Below, in pieces: positions 1-12,265 of a DNA stretch of 64,000 bases (positions are counted from its first letter, which is position 1; every line of letters starts with the position of its first letter). Below the pieces are notes generated by a model, which saw only the letters and a list, made by a program, of their open reading frames with translations, had not been told where the DNA came from and made no database searches. Source of the stretch: Thereva unica (Eukaryota; Arthropoda; Insecta; Diptera; Therevidae); the NCBI GenBank assembly GCA_949987705.1, contig OX465286.1, forward strand, positions 21,031,676 through 21,095,675. Direction: 5' to 3'. The translations under genes were made by a program, and so were the position numbers.

Positions 1-403
1 ATCTGTGAGTTTGTTTTTCACTTTCGTCAAGTAAAGCAGCTGTAGTGAAGAAATTTGAATTTATTTCGAAATCTTTTTACATGCTGTTTACTGTTTTTTA
101 AATAACAAGTATTTTATTTTTCTGAGGAAGTGCAATCGTTGTCTTACAAAAAGTGAATTGTTTGTATAATTTGTGCTTGCGGATTGTGCGCGTTTGTGAA
201 GTGCGCGTTTCCTAAGTGAAGTAAACTAACGCTTAAAAGTGCTTTCTGTCCTGCTAAATGTTATCATTGCAATTCGGCCGCCCTTTACCTGATAGTCCAA
301 GAGCTCGTGACAGAACTGCAAAGTGATTTTGCAGAGGACGGGCCTTTGATATATGTATGTTAGATTACTTAAGCTGACAAAATAATTATACAAAATCAAT
401 ACA
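1..403. other. Unassigned sequence
   Basis: No coding region or recognisable repeat. The 226-444 minus-strand open frame has no domain features and overlaps the repeat that starts near 404. Confidence 0.4.
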
Positions 404-2030
404 TCTATATTAATAAAAGGAAGAGTCTGTATGGATGCGTGCATGTGTGCGCTGCAGTAGGCTCACAGCACAAGTAATCGCAGAGCTTAGAAATTTTTCG
501 TGAAAGTCCGTGGGGTCTTCCATTATGCACCTCGAAGCCCGATATCAGGGAGACTATACAAGGAGCTATAACTCCGTGTTGTCACTTTTCGTTTGATTAA
601 TGAGGGCGCCACAGTCACATTTACCCCAAAAAACATGGCCGAGTATATTCATCCGGTTGATGGCAAAGTCCGTTAACTGCTAAGATATTTTATGTTTACG
701 CCTAACTTAAAAAATCAGCTTCTAAATTGGATTTATATCGATGTCATTTTTCGTATTTAACCAATTTATGAATTTTCCAATGAATTTTTATTATTTTCCA
801 ATGAATTTTTTTTGCATTGCTTCATTTTCGGGTAAAATTCAGCTAACTTCATGTGGGGCACGTCAGCTTAAGGCGACATCTGTGGCAAACAATGAACTAG
901 AAGTTTAGTTTCTGCTACCCATCCATTTCCGGTTATTTTTCCCATAAGAGTTATATCTCCTTGTATAGCCTCCATGCCCGATATTCAAACATCAAAATGG
1001 CCGCCAAAATATGACCGAAATTCAAAATGGCCAATAACCCAAATATGAATTTGCGGTGCCTATTCCCATTGTCACCCCCCTTCTTCTCACCTCACATCCT
1101 TTATCACGTCACTTTTAAAGTGGTATTCTCATATTCGAGTGGCAAGGAAAAAGTTTGTGAAATAAAATGGGACAAAATTAAGGGTGGTATTCTCGAAATA
1201 ATTTTTTGTGGCAAATGTCACTGAAAGTTGTCATTTTTTATCATTTGGAATATGTAGATGACGCTACGAGTTTTTTTAAAAGGAATAGTCACTAAGGGTA
1301 AGAATAATGTTTTATTTTAATATTTTTGATGATTTAACAATATTCTTATATCCTGGAATTAAAATAATGAACAGGAGGCAATATGATTGCCTTCTTGGCT
1401 TTATGGTAAACAACAAGGAAATAGCAAACGGGGTATAAATAGCCAAAGCAAGGCGGAATATAAAAATAATAAGAAGCAATGTTCGTTAATGATGAACAGT
1501 TAGATCCATCAAGCACGACCGCCGCTAAGTGGTGAAAGGTATAAACCACAACAAGTGGTAAAGGTATAAATAAAATTTATATAGAAATACGGTCACCCTT
1601 TCTACATCAGGTGACTACGAGAATACGAAAATTGGCTTGTCACATTTTTCAATGAGTGATGTGACTATGGGAATACGGCCCTACTAATCGTGTTCCTATT
1701 GGCATGAAAAACGGTATCTGGGGGTTTTTAAGGTAACAAACAAATAAGGAATTTATAATCAGAACTTACAAATTCAAAATGGCCGCGCCAATATGGCCGG
1801 CGAATTTGCCAATTATGTTCCGATTCCATTGAAAATCGGTATCTGGGGTTTTCTAAGATAGCAAATAACGAATTTATGATCAGAAATTTAAAATTTCGCG
1901 GGCAATATGGCGAATTTTGCCAAATAAGTGTCATTTTCCGGTCAACTGTATGAAGGTTGTTCAAGAGTTGGTAAATCGAAAAATCACATCCTAGCCCCAA
2001 ATGGAAGAACATTGACCATAGTGTATACTG
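404..2030 (+). mobile_element. Non-autonomous Helitron-like repeat, copy A
   Basis: It begins TCTATATTAATAAAAGGA and continues with a segment recognisable again at 17226: CTGTATGGATGCG, CGCAGAGC, then GGGGTCTTCCATTATGCAC. The phrase TTCAAAATGGCC recurs near 1021 and 1770, each time close to a GGTATCTGG(G)GG phrase or a related block, as at 17380-17460. A different repeat interrupts it at about 1090-1690, with paired GGTATTCTC / GAATACGG ends. The TC start and CTATATTAWTAAAAG consensus resemble Helitron 5' ends. No coding capacity is seen, and the 3' end is not defined. Confidence 0.42.
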
Positions 2031-2399
2031 GTCATTTCCTCTATTGTCGTGAAGTATGCCACATTCTGAAATGCAGGAAATTTCTTAAATTTCCCCTAAC
2101 TTTGTACAGGTTAAACGGTCAAAATGGTAGAAACAGTAGAAATGGGGTTTCAAATTTGCATGAAAAAGATCTCTTTATAGATCAACAATGTTTGCAGATT
2201 TGCTCTCTTTTTTATTACACCTTTTTCCTACCGCGGTCTGTGCACTCGAAATATTTTGGTTTTTTATTAAAAGGCGTTTCACGCGGGTTTTTGCTAGTTA
2301 AAAATAATAAAAAAAAACTATTTGCCTCGTTAACTTTCAAATTGAAAGAAACCCTAAAAATTCTTCCCGATTATAATTTCTTTGCTGCGTTTTTAAACT

Positions 2400-4560
2400 T
2401 TTCATAAACATATAGACTTATATATGTGTGTGTATACGTAAACTAAACAACGATTCTATATATTGAAACATCGAAATATTTTTATTTTTCTTTTTTGTCT
2501 CATATTATTTTTTTCTATAATATCTAATAATTATATTTTTTTAATGGCGCAAAAATAAATGGCACATTTAAGCACAACATCAATATGATCTCATTATGTA
2601 ATAATTTTGAGAGTCCATTGATGTTAATTTTGATCACAATTTTTTTTTTTTTTTAGAAAAAAAAATCCATTTTGGTTTGGTTTCTGGTTTTTTGTGTGTT
2701 ATTTCGTTTGTGTTTGTAATAATTAAATTAAAAATATATAATGAATTAAAAATACAATAGCAGTTTTTATTTGTATTGTATATATGTAGGTATATATAAA
2801 AAAAATAAAAAATAAAACAAATTATAAAATTTTAAAAGTTTTAATTTTGGTATTTTAAAAAAAATAAATAAATACTAAACACTAACTAAACAAAAAATGT
2901 ATAAGAAAATCTAATAATCATGTTTAGATAGATTTGGTTTTTTGTTTTCTGTTGCGTATAATTTTATGGTGTATGTGTTCGTGCAATATTTCTTTGTTTT
3001 TTTGTTGCTGCTTATTTATTTCTTTAATGTATGCAAATTTTTAAATGTATTTAATAAGTAAAGAATTTCATTTTTTTTTTTTTAGTTTCTCTTATTGTAT
3101 AACAAATTATTTTTTTTAAACATTCATTTAGAATTCTCATCAATTTTAATATTTTTTTGTTTTGTTTTTTTTTGTTTCTCTTAGAGCCAATTCACAGTAC
3201 ATAAATCGACATTTAACAAGTTTTTTTTAAATATATTTTCTCGAAACGACAACAATTTCACTTGTTGTAAAATTTTATTCGTTGTTCTTTTTTTTTGTTT
3301 TTTTTTTTTAGTGTATATAACATACAGTAGCTTACTATTTTAACTTTTCTTTTTTTTTTGATTTTAAGTATTTTTTTGGTTTTACAAATGATTTTAAAGT
3401 CGAAGCAAAATTAGTATATATTATATGTTATAGTACATTTTAGTACATGCATCAGGTTTTCAGTGGGGATTTTACTTTCTTTCCTTGTTTTATTTTGTTA
3501 CTAGACAAATCCGTAATAAATATCAATATTTCGGGTTTTGTTTGTTAATTTTAAAAATAATAAAAATCAATCTTTACAAAAAAAAACAACTTTGAATTAA
3601 AATCATTTTTATACTTATGTTTATAAAGTTTTAAATCCTTAATATTTCTGCTTTTTTAGTTATATCTAAATGCTCTATTTTTATTTTTCGTGTATTTATT
3701 TTTGAATTTTTTTTTTTTGGTTTTCTGAATTATTCAACAAAATTTTCTTTAATATATTTTGATATCAATTGTTTTTGTTGTTATTGTTAATGTTTGGTTG
3801 TGTGTGTGTGTATTCAAATTGCATTTATTTTAAAAAATTTGTCAATTATTCTTCACTAATAATATATTTTTTTAATGATTTTGTTTTTTGGTTTTGTTCA
3901 AGAATAATTAATATAAAAAATTGTCACCTTGTTTTTTTTGTGATGATCACCTTAAAGTATACCAGCTTTATTTTTGTTTTGTAATTTGTTATTGCTTTAA
4001 AATTTCCAAATTGTTTTGAAATTTTATTTTTGTTGTCCCATATAAGCGGTTATAAATTCTTTTTTTGCTCATTTATTTATTTTTAACAATATAATGTTTT
4101 TTTTTTCAAAAGGGCAATTTTAATCAAAAAAATACTTAAGCAGAAAATTGAATTTCTTTCTTTTTTTTAGCTGTATATCACTTTATTAATTTATTTTTAT
4201 TTTATTATTTTTTTTTTAAATTTTAATTTTTATTTTTTCCTTAATTGGCTTTTTTTTCTCTCGATAAATTAAAGGTATGTATGTATATATGATAATATTC
4301 GTATGAAAAAGGCAATTTTATGTATGTGTAAAACGTTCCGCGAAACTACGAATTACAAAAAAATTTCACAAACCCCACATTTTTATAATTTTTGTTGTTG
4401 GGCTTTCTGGCATAAGGCGAATATTATTAATTTGCTAGTAGATATCTTAAGTGGGGCGCGGGTGGTGGTGGGGGTGTGGGAACGAAATAAACATAAAATT
4501 ATAATTATATAACACTAATGATGGTTGGAAAATATAAAAAAAATCATTACTCTTTTTCGT
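2400..4560. other. T-rich low-complexity tract
   Basis: About 2.1 kb of almost pure AT sequence, dominated by T runs on the plus strand, with GT microsatellite bits (3797-3812) and no credible ORF. The texture is very like 9480-11420. It may be a distal part of the same 3' UTR, split from it by the repeat-bearing stretch 4560-9480, or simply low-complexity intergenic DNA. The sequence does not decide between these. Confidence 0.45.
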
Positions 4561-5167
4561 TCACAATCAAGCTCCTAATCGATTCAATATAGCGAGCGAG
4601 TAAAATAATCAGGCATGCATTGTAACAAATATACAGCTAATCGCTAATCAAGTTTTGATACTTTAAAAATATATACAGCAGGTTGTTGATAATATTGAAA
4701 CCAAAATAATAATACTTTCCTGTTTTTATTTACTGATTGAAAATTATTTGAGCTTATCGTCGTTGTCCAACCAATATCTGATGTGCCGTTTTGCAGATTT
4801 CGACTTTTTGACCATTAGATTACTAAACTAGGTTACTAAGCAAATTTTCGTAAAATATGCTACGTGCAGAAGATGTCACAAGATGTTCCAGGAGCACGTT
4901 TTCGTTTTTCAATATCTCAAAGTTAGACTTTTGCATATAGCAGATATTGGTTTGATAACGACTTTATGCCAATTAAGTACTGTACAAATGACAACACTAA
5001 TTTAACTTGTATAACTTTATACCATTAGAATATTAGACTATTTATGTGGCATTATCTCTTTTAACAGTAAACGTCAGTCTGTTATTAACAATAAGTAGAG
5101 TAAACGTTCAAAAATAGATTTAAATCGTCGCTTACAACAAAAAAAAACAATAGAAATTATGTTTGGT

Positions 5168-5493
5168 TTGGGCCCTCGTGTTGAAAGTCGTATTTTCTGT
5201 CATATGAAGTGAAGCTAATAGAGCGGGGTGCTGATAGTCGATTCTTGTCGTGTCTGTGTCGTTTAAAATCAGGATAAATGACACCTTATTTGATGTTATG
5301 TCAGTCGTTTTTATTGTAGTTTTATTTTAAAGTTTAGTCACCGTGTTGTGCGTAATTTGACTGAAAATTCGCTTTCTTCAACTCACACGACTTGTTATGC
5401 CACATTACCTTCAGTACACTGGCTAAAAAATAAGTCGACACCGACATCTACATACGACTGTTAGAGGACTCGACTTCCAGCACAGGGGTCATA
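5168..5493 (+). mobile_element. MITE of the GGGCCC-TIR family
   Basis: The left end GGCCCTCGTGTTGAAAGTCG matches the RC of the right end at 5474-5493 (GACTTCCAGCACAGGGGTC) over about 20 bp with mismatches. The same termini bound the larger copy at 41106-41820, which shows a TTA duplication. Internal words such as GAAGTGAAGCTAATA and CTGATAGTCGATTCTTG are shared with that copy. Flanking duplications are not clear here. There is no ORF. Confidence 0.6.
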
Positions 5494-8400
5494 TATCAAT
5501 TCATCTTACATGGGTTGCACATTAAAAATATACATATTGCATCAGCTTGTTCACTAATAGCTTTGTTCATCGCAAAGGCAACAAGTACTGAAACCAGAAA
5601 AGCGTTTTTGGCGAAACAAATATCGCAGTTATTGTATTAGGGCACACTATATTGACGGCGGCGAAGGTGCCCTGCACCAAATTACTAAACCGCTTCATAA
5701 TGCAGGAACTAGGGCAACGTGGATTGCCTGACAAAAAAATAATAATAGAATTGATAAAATTCTTCATAATGGAAAATTATCCGAGAGTTTTGAGGTAAGA
5801 GCTAAGGCGTACCACAAGGATGCCTACTTTTACCATTACCCATTTTTAAAGTAATGATATCTGTCGTTCATTAAACAGTACAGAAAAAAACCTAAGTTTA
5901 TTGTTACCTTTATATTCTATATTGTGACCAGTCTTAAGTCACAAGTTCTTGTGACTTGTGTTTGACATTGTCACAATTTAAACACTATTGTTGTTACTAT
6001 TACCTGTTTTGGCATTCTAGAAGCACCCAGTCACAAGAAATATCTTAAAAAACATCCAACCCATGCTGAATACTCTTCTTACCCGGGTATCTATACAGTT
6101 ACAATTTTTAAGAGTCGAAATTGTGACTGCAAAATAAGAATTCGAAATTGGCAATCACTAGTATTTTGTGACGTGTGACTGCTTTTAGAATATGGGTATT
6201 AACAAAAACAGCTACTTCATCTCTAGAGCAATTTTCTCGATCATTTATGATCACGCCATAATGTCTGGTGTCACAGTGGGCTTTGTTAGCTTAATATAGA
6301 TTTCATTCCTTCTTCTTTGTCTTCTCTCTTTTTTACAGGAACTTTCTGCCCAATCCTGGTGGCATCACTTGTAAGCGCATCGAACTCATCGCATCGTTCA
6401 GTCGCTGTATCTTTATGGATAGGAGTCGTATATTAACGTTGTCAGTTCTTTTACACTCTATTCTGTTACTATATCTCGGCAACTAGGACTTAATGCCTGC
6501 TATTGCGTTCAATTGATAGGAATTGTCAAAAGTACAAAAGGTGCTATGCTCTTCACTGGGAAAAAGAAAAACCTTCTCTAGTTTGAAAGGGGATTAACCT
6601 GCCAGTAATCTATCCTCCAGACTGAGATGTCTGGATCTATAAAATTCTGTACGCAAAACTCCACTGGAGGTCGAACATCGAAAAAATTACGAAAGAGCGG
6701 GTTATGGTCGGTCCGGATCCTAAAAAACATTTTCGGCAGGATACGAAATCTTAAGATAAAGCTGGTCCTCCTGGCTCGCTGGTATAGCAACCAGTTCTAA
6801 ATAGGACCTATAATGTTACAAAGTTAAGACCTGTTTCCTTTACACTTACAACTCTTACATTTTACTCCCTTCAGACTTTAGCAATAAACACATGGTTCAG
6901 TGCCATGCCTTAAACTGTGGGAGTTTGGGTCTGGGCCTAAAAAGTCCTACCACCTCAGCAACGTTCTTGCAAGTGGTATTTGAGAATGTGATTGGAGTAA
7001 TTGCAAACTACATATAAATTAGATTGATCTTCACTAAAGATTTCGCCATTGAAATACCCTCAAGAAGAGAATGGAAAAACTTTGGATCTACGAATATTTG
7101 CCGACGGTTACAAGATATCAGCGGGAATCAGAGCAATGGTTCTAGTAGAGACCACCAACAGTTCAAAGTCATGATACCTTCGACCGCATGCTAGTACCTT
7201 TCAAGTGTATGTACAGGCAATCCTGAAAGCCAGGCAGGCAATAACCTCGCTCCATATGCATGCTTGTATTACTACTGGTGCCTCTAGTGTAATATTTCAA
7301 ATGTTATATTAGCGCCCCTAGCGGAAAAGTGGCAATTTTTTTTTGAATTACAACGTCAACGTTTGTGTGTAATAAACCGGCTAATGCTGATCTGGACTCA
7401 AACACTATTAATAAAGGTTTGTGATTTGAGTCAATAGGAATCTGACACTATCGTCTGAGTTCGAATCTTTGGCGTCGTGGACCTTACAGATGGTCGACTG
7501 TATTTTCTTTACTGCTCGATTGATCAAACGTTCTCACGATTTCTTTATAAAAAAGGTTCTAAAAGCTGTTAAGCACAAACTCAATGCGTTAACGGTTTTT
7601 AAGTGAATTTTTAACTACCTTTTTATTATCTTTTTATTACCCTATGGTAATAGGCCTTGTTTTATAAAAAAGATATTGCCAGGATTATGGAAATCATTAC
7701 TCAGGACAGTGAACAATAGAGATCACATCTCATGTAATTGCATCTTGTGTAAATGCCCGTCTCTAGCCAAATCTAGATAACGCACGTTAGTCAGTTACGT
7801 CCTGGAAGACTTAAAAGGGATCTCCGGACTACGAGGTGAGATCATTGATAATTTTCCTCTAAACTCCTGGCTTTACAAATCCGCTACAGTAAGGACCAAA
7901 CAACCACCGAGCTTTTTAGGTGGACGAAGTTGTGGCGTCAAAACTTCGTCAAAGCACCAATAATATAATTTTTGTATATTCAATTCAATCACCTTTAACA
8001 AAAAAACACCCAGGACACTATAATTAAGAGTACTTAACGACTACTTAATTTACAGCAGCTGCCCCGGTATTGGTTTGGCCATAAACGTTACGAGAATTGT
8101 AAATCTAGCCAAACGGGCTCCATTGACTAGAAGTCAGAATTCCGCTTGAATGCTATCTAACGTTGGAGGTCCTAGACCGAGTCGCCGAGGGAGGGTGGTT
8201 AGCTCAGTGCTTCTATACGCAGCGGCAGTGTGGGCTGGGCAGCAGTGATGAACAGGCTAAGAGTCCCACATAACCAGTCCATGCGTTAGCGTGGCTATAG
8301 CGTGAGCCTTTGACCTCCAGAAAAAAAATGTATAATGTTAGTATAGCGCAATTCATCACACTAAAGCACAATTCAACTATCCCAGCTGGAAATTAATCAT

Positions 8401-8650
8401 GCACTACCAAAAGAAGCAAGAATGTAGCGCCTCCAATTCATATGTTATGGAAGCTCTTCGGAAGCACGCACTCTATACTCCCATTTTTTGCTTTGTTTTT
8501 CTCAAGTTTTCTCTTATTCCACTTATTTGGGAAATTTGTGGTTTTGCTGTTGAATAATAAGTTTAATACATAAATGTATTTCAGCGAATTTGTGCGAAAA
8601 TTCAATATGGAAACTGAAAAATTATTATGGGTTGGATTTCAGAAAAAGAG
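5494..8650. other. Intergenic DNA with decayed LINE traces
   Basis: No intact gene. At 5806-5841 the plus strand reads GVPQGCLLLPLP, the conserved reverse-transcriptase block of non-LTR elements. Around 7080-7135 it reads RIFADGYKISAGIRAM, resembling the start of a LINE RNase H domain (DGSK). Frames between these are broken everywhere, so this is at best one very old plus-strand LINE. 5940-6200 is rich in GTCACAA / TTGTGAC words, suggesting a small TIR element whose ends I could not fix. Confidence 0.4.
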
Positions 8651-8679
8651 CGATAAAATTGATATTTCCTAGCTTCAAT

Positions 8680-9260
8680 TGAGCTTCTTCAACAACAAAA
8701 TACAAGCGCTTCGCTCTGATGACATGCCTGTGTTAAAAGGAAAGGAATTGGGATATGAAAAAGGCCGTGTTTTTTTAATGAACTATATAGTTCTTCCCCA
8801 TACAAATCTCAAAATCCAGGTTTTATCGGGGTTTCTATCGAGGTTTGGGAAATTTCTTAATTTGTATATTGCATACTTTCGGGGGTTGGCATGTTGCATA
8901 CTTTACTTTCGGGGGTTGGCATGTTGCATGTTGGGGTCGGAAAGACGTAATTTAAAAATAAAAACAACAGGAAAGTGATGAGAGCAAATTTATAACAAAT
9001 AATTGATTTTTTAGAAACATATTTATTATTTTCTAGCGAGGATTTCGTGTAACAGTACAAAAAATAACACTTAACTTCCGTTTAATTTTGAAATTTTTAA
9101 GCATCGAAGTAGGCGCTACATGAAATTTCCCTTGTCGTTTTTTTAATGAACTCGATGAAAGAACTATATAATTCATTAAAAAAACACGGCTAAAGAAGCG
9201 CATTGACATTCCTTTTCAGCGCTCCAGCATCTGTTCAAAAGCGCTTCAATTTCCCGCTAG
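8680..9260. repeat. Inverted-repeat element with internal 30-bp tandem repeat
   Basis: GCCGTGTTTTTTTAATGAAC with its TATATAGTTC extension near 8765-8792 recurs in reverse complement near 9150-9190. The flanks also pair loosely (AAAAGGAA and AAGCGCTT words on both sides). Between the arms, CTTTCGGGGGTTGGCATGTT starts at 8876 and again at 8906, a 30-bp tandem pair. The structure suggests a long-TIR MITE. No target duplication was identified. Confidence 0.5.
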
Positions 9261-9479
9261 GATGTTGCTCAATAAATTTAAAGCATATAATTAATACACA
9301 AGTAATCCTTCAATACATATGTCTCAACATACTGGAGATCCTGAATGAAATTGAGAGCTGAACGCACACAAAACAGAGTCGGCTAGGCTATATGGCAACG
9401 ATCTACGTTCCTCGAGGCATTTCAAGAAGCATAAGGAGAAGAAATTCGAAAATATATTTAAGTTATCCTGGGACTAAAT

Positions 9480-11420
9480 ATTATTTAAAATTAATTTAAT
9501 TCACAAAAACAGATTAAACCATTTTCAGCTTATCTTATACAGATTATTTTGCCTTATTTTCTCAAATTAATTATGTAGGCTCATGCTTAATAGTCTATAT
9601 TATAAGTAGTAGCTGATTTTGTTTGTTTTTTTTTTTTCATTTTAAGTTTAGTTTGTAAGGTATATGCTAAAATATTTTTCGTTCGAATCTTTTTTTTTTG
9701 TTTTTATAAATTTTGTTCTGAGGGTTTTTTTGAAAATAATATTCCTTGTTTTTTATTATTTTTCATCAATTTCAATTTATCTTTGATGGGAATTTTGTTG
9801 TTTAAAATGTTATTATACACATGAATTAGAGAAATATTTTCGTTGTTTGCATTATTCTATGTTAATATAATGCAATTCAGCACAATTTAACTATGCTGCT
9901 GAATAAATTTAAATAAATATTCTACAGAACAAGTGTCTGAATAGAGGGAATTGCAAATAAATACTTGGAAATGACTCGCATTTTTATTTTTGGATGCAAC
10001 ACGAATTCCCAGATGCTGGATATTATAATGTTTTTAACGAAAAAATTCCAGATTATACGTTATTTCTGTTAGTTTTAGAGCAGAATATTCAGCGCAAAAT
10101 TGTATAAAAACAAAAACTGGTGAAAAAATAAAAGACAGATTTTAAATAAATAATGATCTTAACTGCGGTAAAAAAATAACAAAAAATATGAACACGATGA
10201 CAATAAAACAAACCAAACAAAAAACCATTACCCTACTATATTTTTCTACTAGCAAAACTTTGTTTTTTGCAATATACATATATATTTAAATATATATATT
10301 TTTTAATATTTTGTTTTCTAAGAAATTCCAAAAATCGTATATATAATATTTTTTTTTTTTAATATGCAATCACTGTAAATATTTTTTTTTTCATTTTTTT
10401 TTTCATTTTAAATTTTAAATAATTACGGGCAAACTGTGGATGTCGTCCAGCGTAATTCCATAAATATTTTAGAACATTTTTTTAAATATGAGTACATTTT
10501 TTTTGATGGTTGTTTACTTCCCATATATTATATTATGGTTTTCTGTTGTCTTTTTTAATTAAACCAATTTCTTTTTTTCGGGATTCTTATTTTATAGGTG
10601 TAATTTTTTTCCCTTTTGAATTTTTTTTATTCATTAATTCATTTTCAACCATTTAAAAATAGTTAACAAAGTTTTATATTTTTGTATTGTGTGTAATTTC
10701 TGTGTGTGTGTGTTGTTTGTGTTGTGTTTTATGATTTTGTTTTGCACATTTTTTTTTGTTTTTTGAAACATCGATAAAAATTTTACTGAATATATTTTCT
10801 TGTGGTTAGCGTACCGCGTATTCCTTCTCGTTTGTTGTTGTTTTTGTTGTTGTGGGTTTTATTAATTATTATTTTTTTATTATCATTGTGTTAAGTTTAT
10901 TTTTTTTACATTTTTCTCAAATATATTTAAAACAATTCTAAAAAAAATCAAAGGAACAAATATTATATATATATTTGTATGTATATAAATTGAGACGTAA
11001 ACAAGAATATTTTGTGCTATTTATAAATAATCATTTCATATCTACTATATATGTATGTATATTATATAACTTAAAATTCAGCTATTGCCAATTTGTATAT
11101 AAATATATATTTAATGAAAAAACATTTAAACTTGAACTGCCAATGATTTTTTACATATTTCTTTTTAAGCGTTTATTATTTTCTTTGCAGAATATTTAAA
11201 CAACAAAATTTAAAATTAACAAAAAAAAAAATACAAATAAAAAAACGAAAAGATCAAAAGCTATCAACAAAATTTTCTGTGTTTTCATTAAATTTATTTT
11301 CAATTTTCTTGTATATTTTTATTTGTATTATTTTTATTAATTATATATTATTTAAATATATTTATTTCACCAGAAAAATCATTAATATTTTTTTTCTTAT
11401 CATTTTGTAATATTTTTTTA
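9480..11420 (-). other. Probable Syt7 3' UTR, AT-rich
   Basis: Directly downstream of the Syt7 stop lies about 1.9 kb of extremely AT-rich sequence with long T runs on the plus strand, TA-rich stretches (10260-10310, 10965-11110) and no convincing ORF. Many TTTATT hexamers, which read AATAAA on the minus strand, could serve as polyadenylation signals, so the 3' end cannot be fixed. Its composition differs from the transposon-filled flanks, and insect neuronal genes often have long AU-rich 3' UTRs. The distal limit near 9480 is my estimate. Confidence 0.5.
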
Positions 11421-11521
11421 TTACTCTGGTTTTAATCGATGCCATTGCACAATTGTTTGACGTGGTTTTGATATCATGTCCTGCCAATGTTTTGTCTCTG
11501 ATGCTCCGGAACCATTTTTAC
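11421..11521 (-). CDS. Syt7: Syt7 last coding exon (C2B C-terminal helix, stop)
   Basis: Two bases complete Gly, followed by 32 codons [15 protein letters not shown]... to QWHRLKPE and a TAA stop at 11421-11423. The acceptor is [22 protein letters not shown] is the conserved last helix region of Syt7 C2B. The 3' UTR follows toward lower coordinates. Confidence 0.95.
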
Positions 11522-11989
11522 CTAAAATTATTTATTTAATTTATTTTATTAAATATTATCGCAAAAAAGTTTTTTTTATGATTATGCACAATGTAGGCGA
11601 AATAGAGTAAATTAGAATGTAAATTGTTATTTATATTACAAAATATATTAATAATAATAATAATAAAAATAATAACAACAGTGGCGTGGCGCGCTTTGAA
11701 TTTGAAAGGAATCAATCTGATCAAAACTCTTTGGTAAGCTGCATTTACAGTAAATGTTAATTTAAGCTACTACATTTATGTATTACTGAAACTTCTCTCG
11801 TTGCATTTATGCACCAAATTTATTTCAACATACATAATTTCACCAATTAACAAAATTTTTACTCTCATGGTATCCTTAATATTAACATTTATCTTAATGC
11901 TTGGTACTTTTTTCTGGTCTGTTATTGTTGGTATCATGTATTCAAAACTCTCTTTTAATATAACACTAATGCTGTAAACAAGCTAAGGG

Positions 11990-12262
11990 CGACGGCGAAA
12001 CTATTTTCCTCGACCACGGCGAATGGCCAAAATAAGCATCTTCACACGCACACAGTAGCACACGAAAATAGCAACACAAACCTATGCCACAGCGCACATG
12101 CAACTTTGACAGACGACGGCTATGAAATAGAACTTGGATTGATTCGGTAGCCGAGCTCGGCGGCGTAGTTATCGCAGTGGTCTGCAGATTGTGCAGCTTC
12201 ATAAAAAAGCTATGTGTTCTATTTGTTTTTGACAGTCGCTGAGCAAAGCGATTCGACAGCAC
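11990..12262. other. GC-richer unassigned segment
   Basis: About 270 bp that is much less AT-rich than its surroundings (GGGCGACGGCGAAAC, CCGAGCTCGGCGGCG). It abuts the tail of the LINE that starts at 12266. It could be an LTR or other element fragment, but I recognise no family. Confidence 0.3.
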
Positions 12263-12265
12263 AAT

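Noticed and set aside
1928..2407. 159-residue plus-strand ORF
   Set aside because: Low complexity, straddles the end of a repeat and a T-rich tract; no domain or codon signal.
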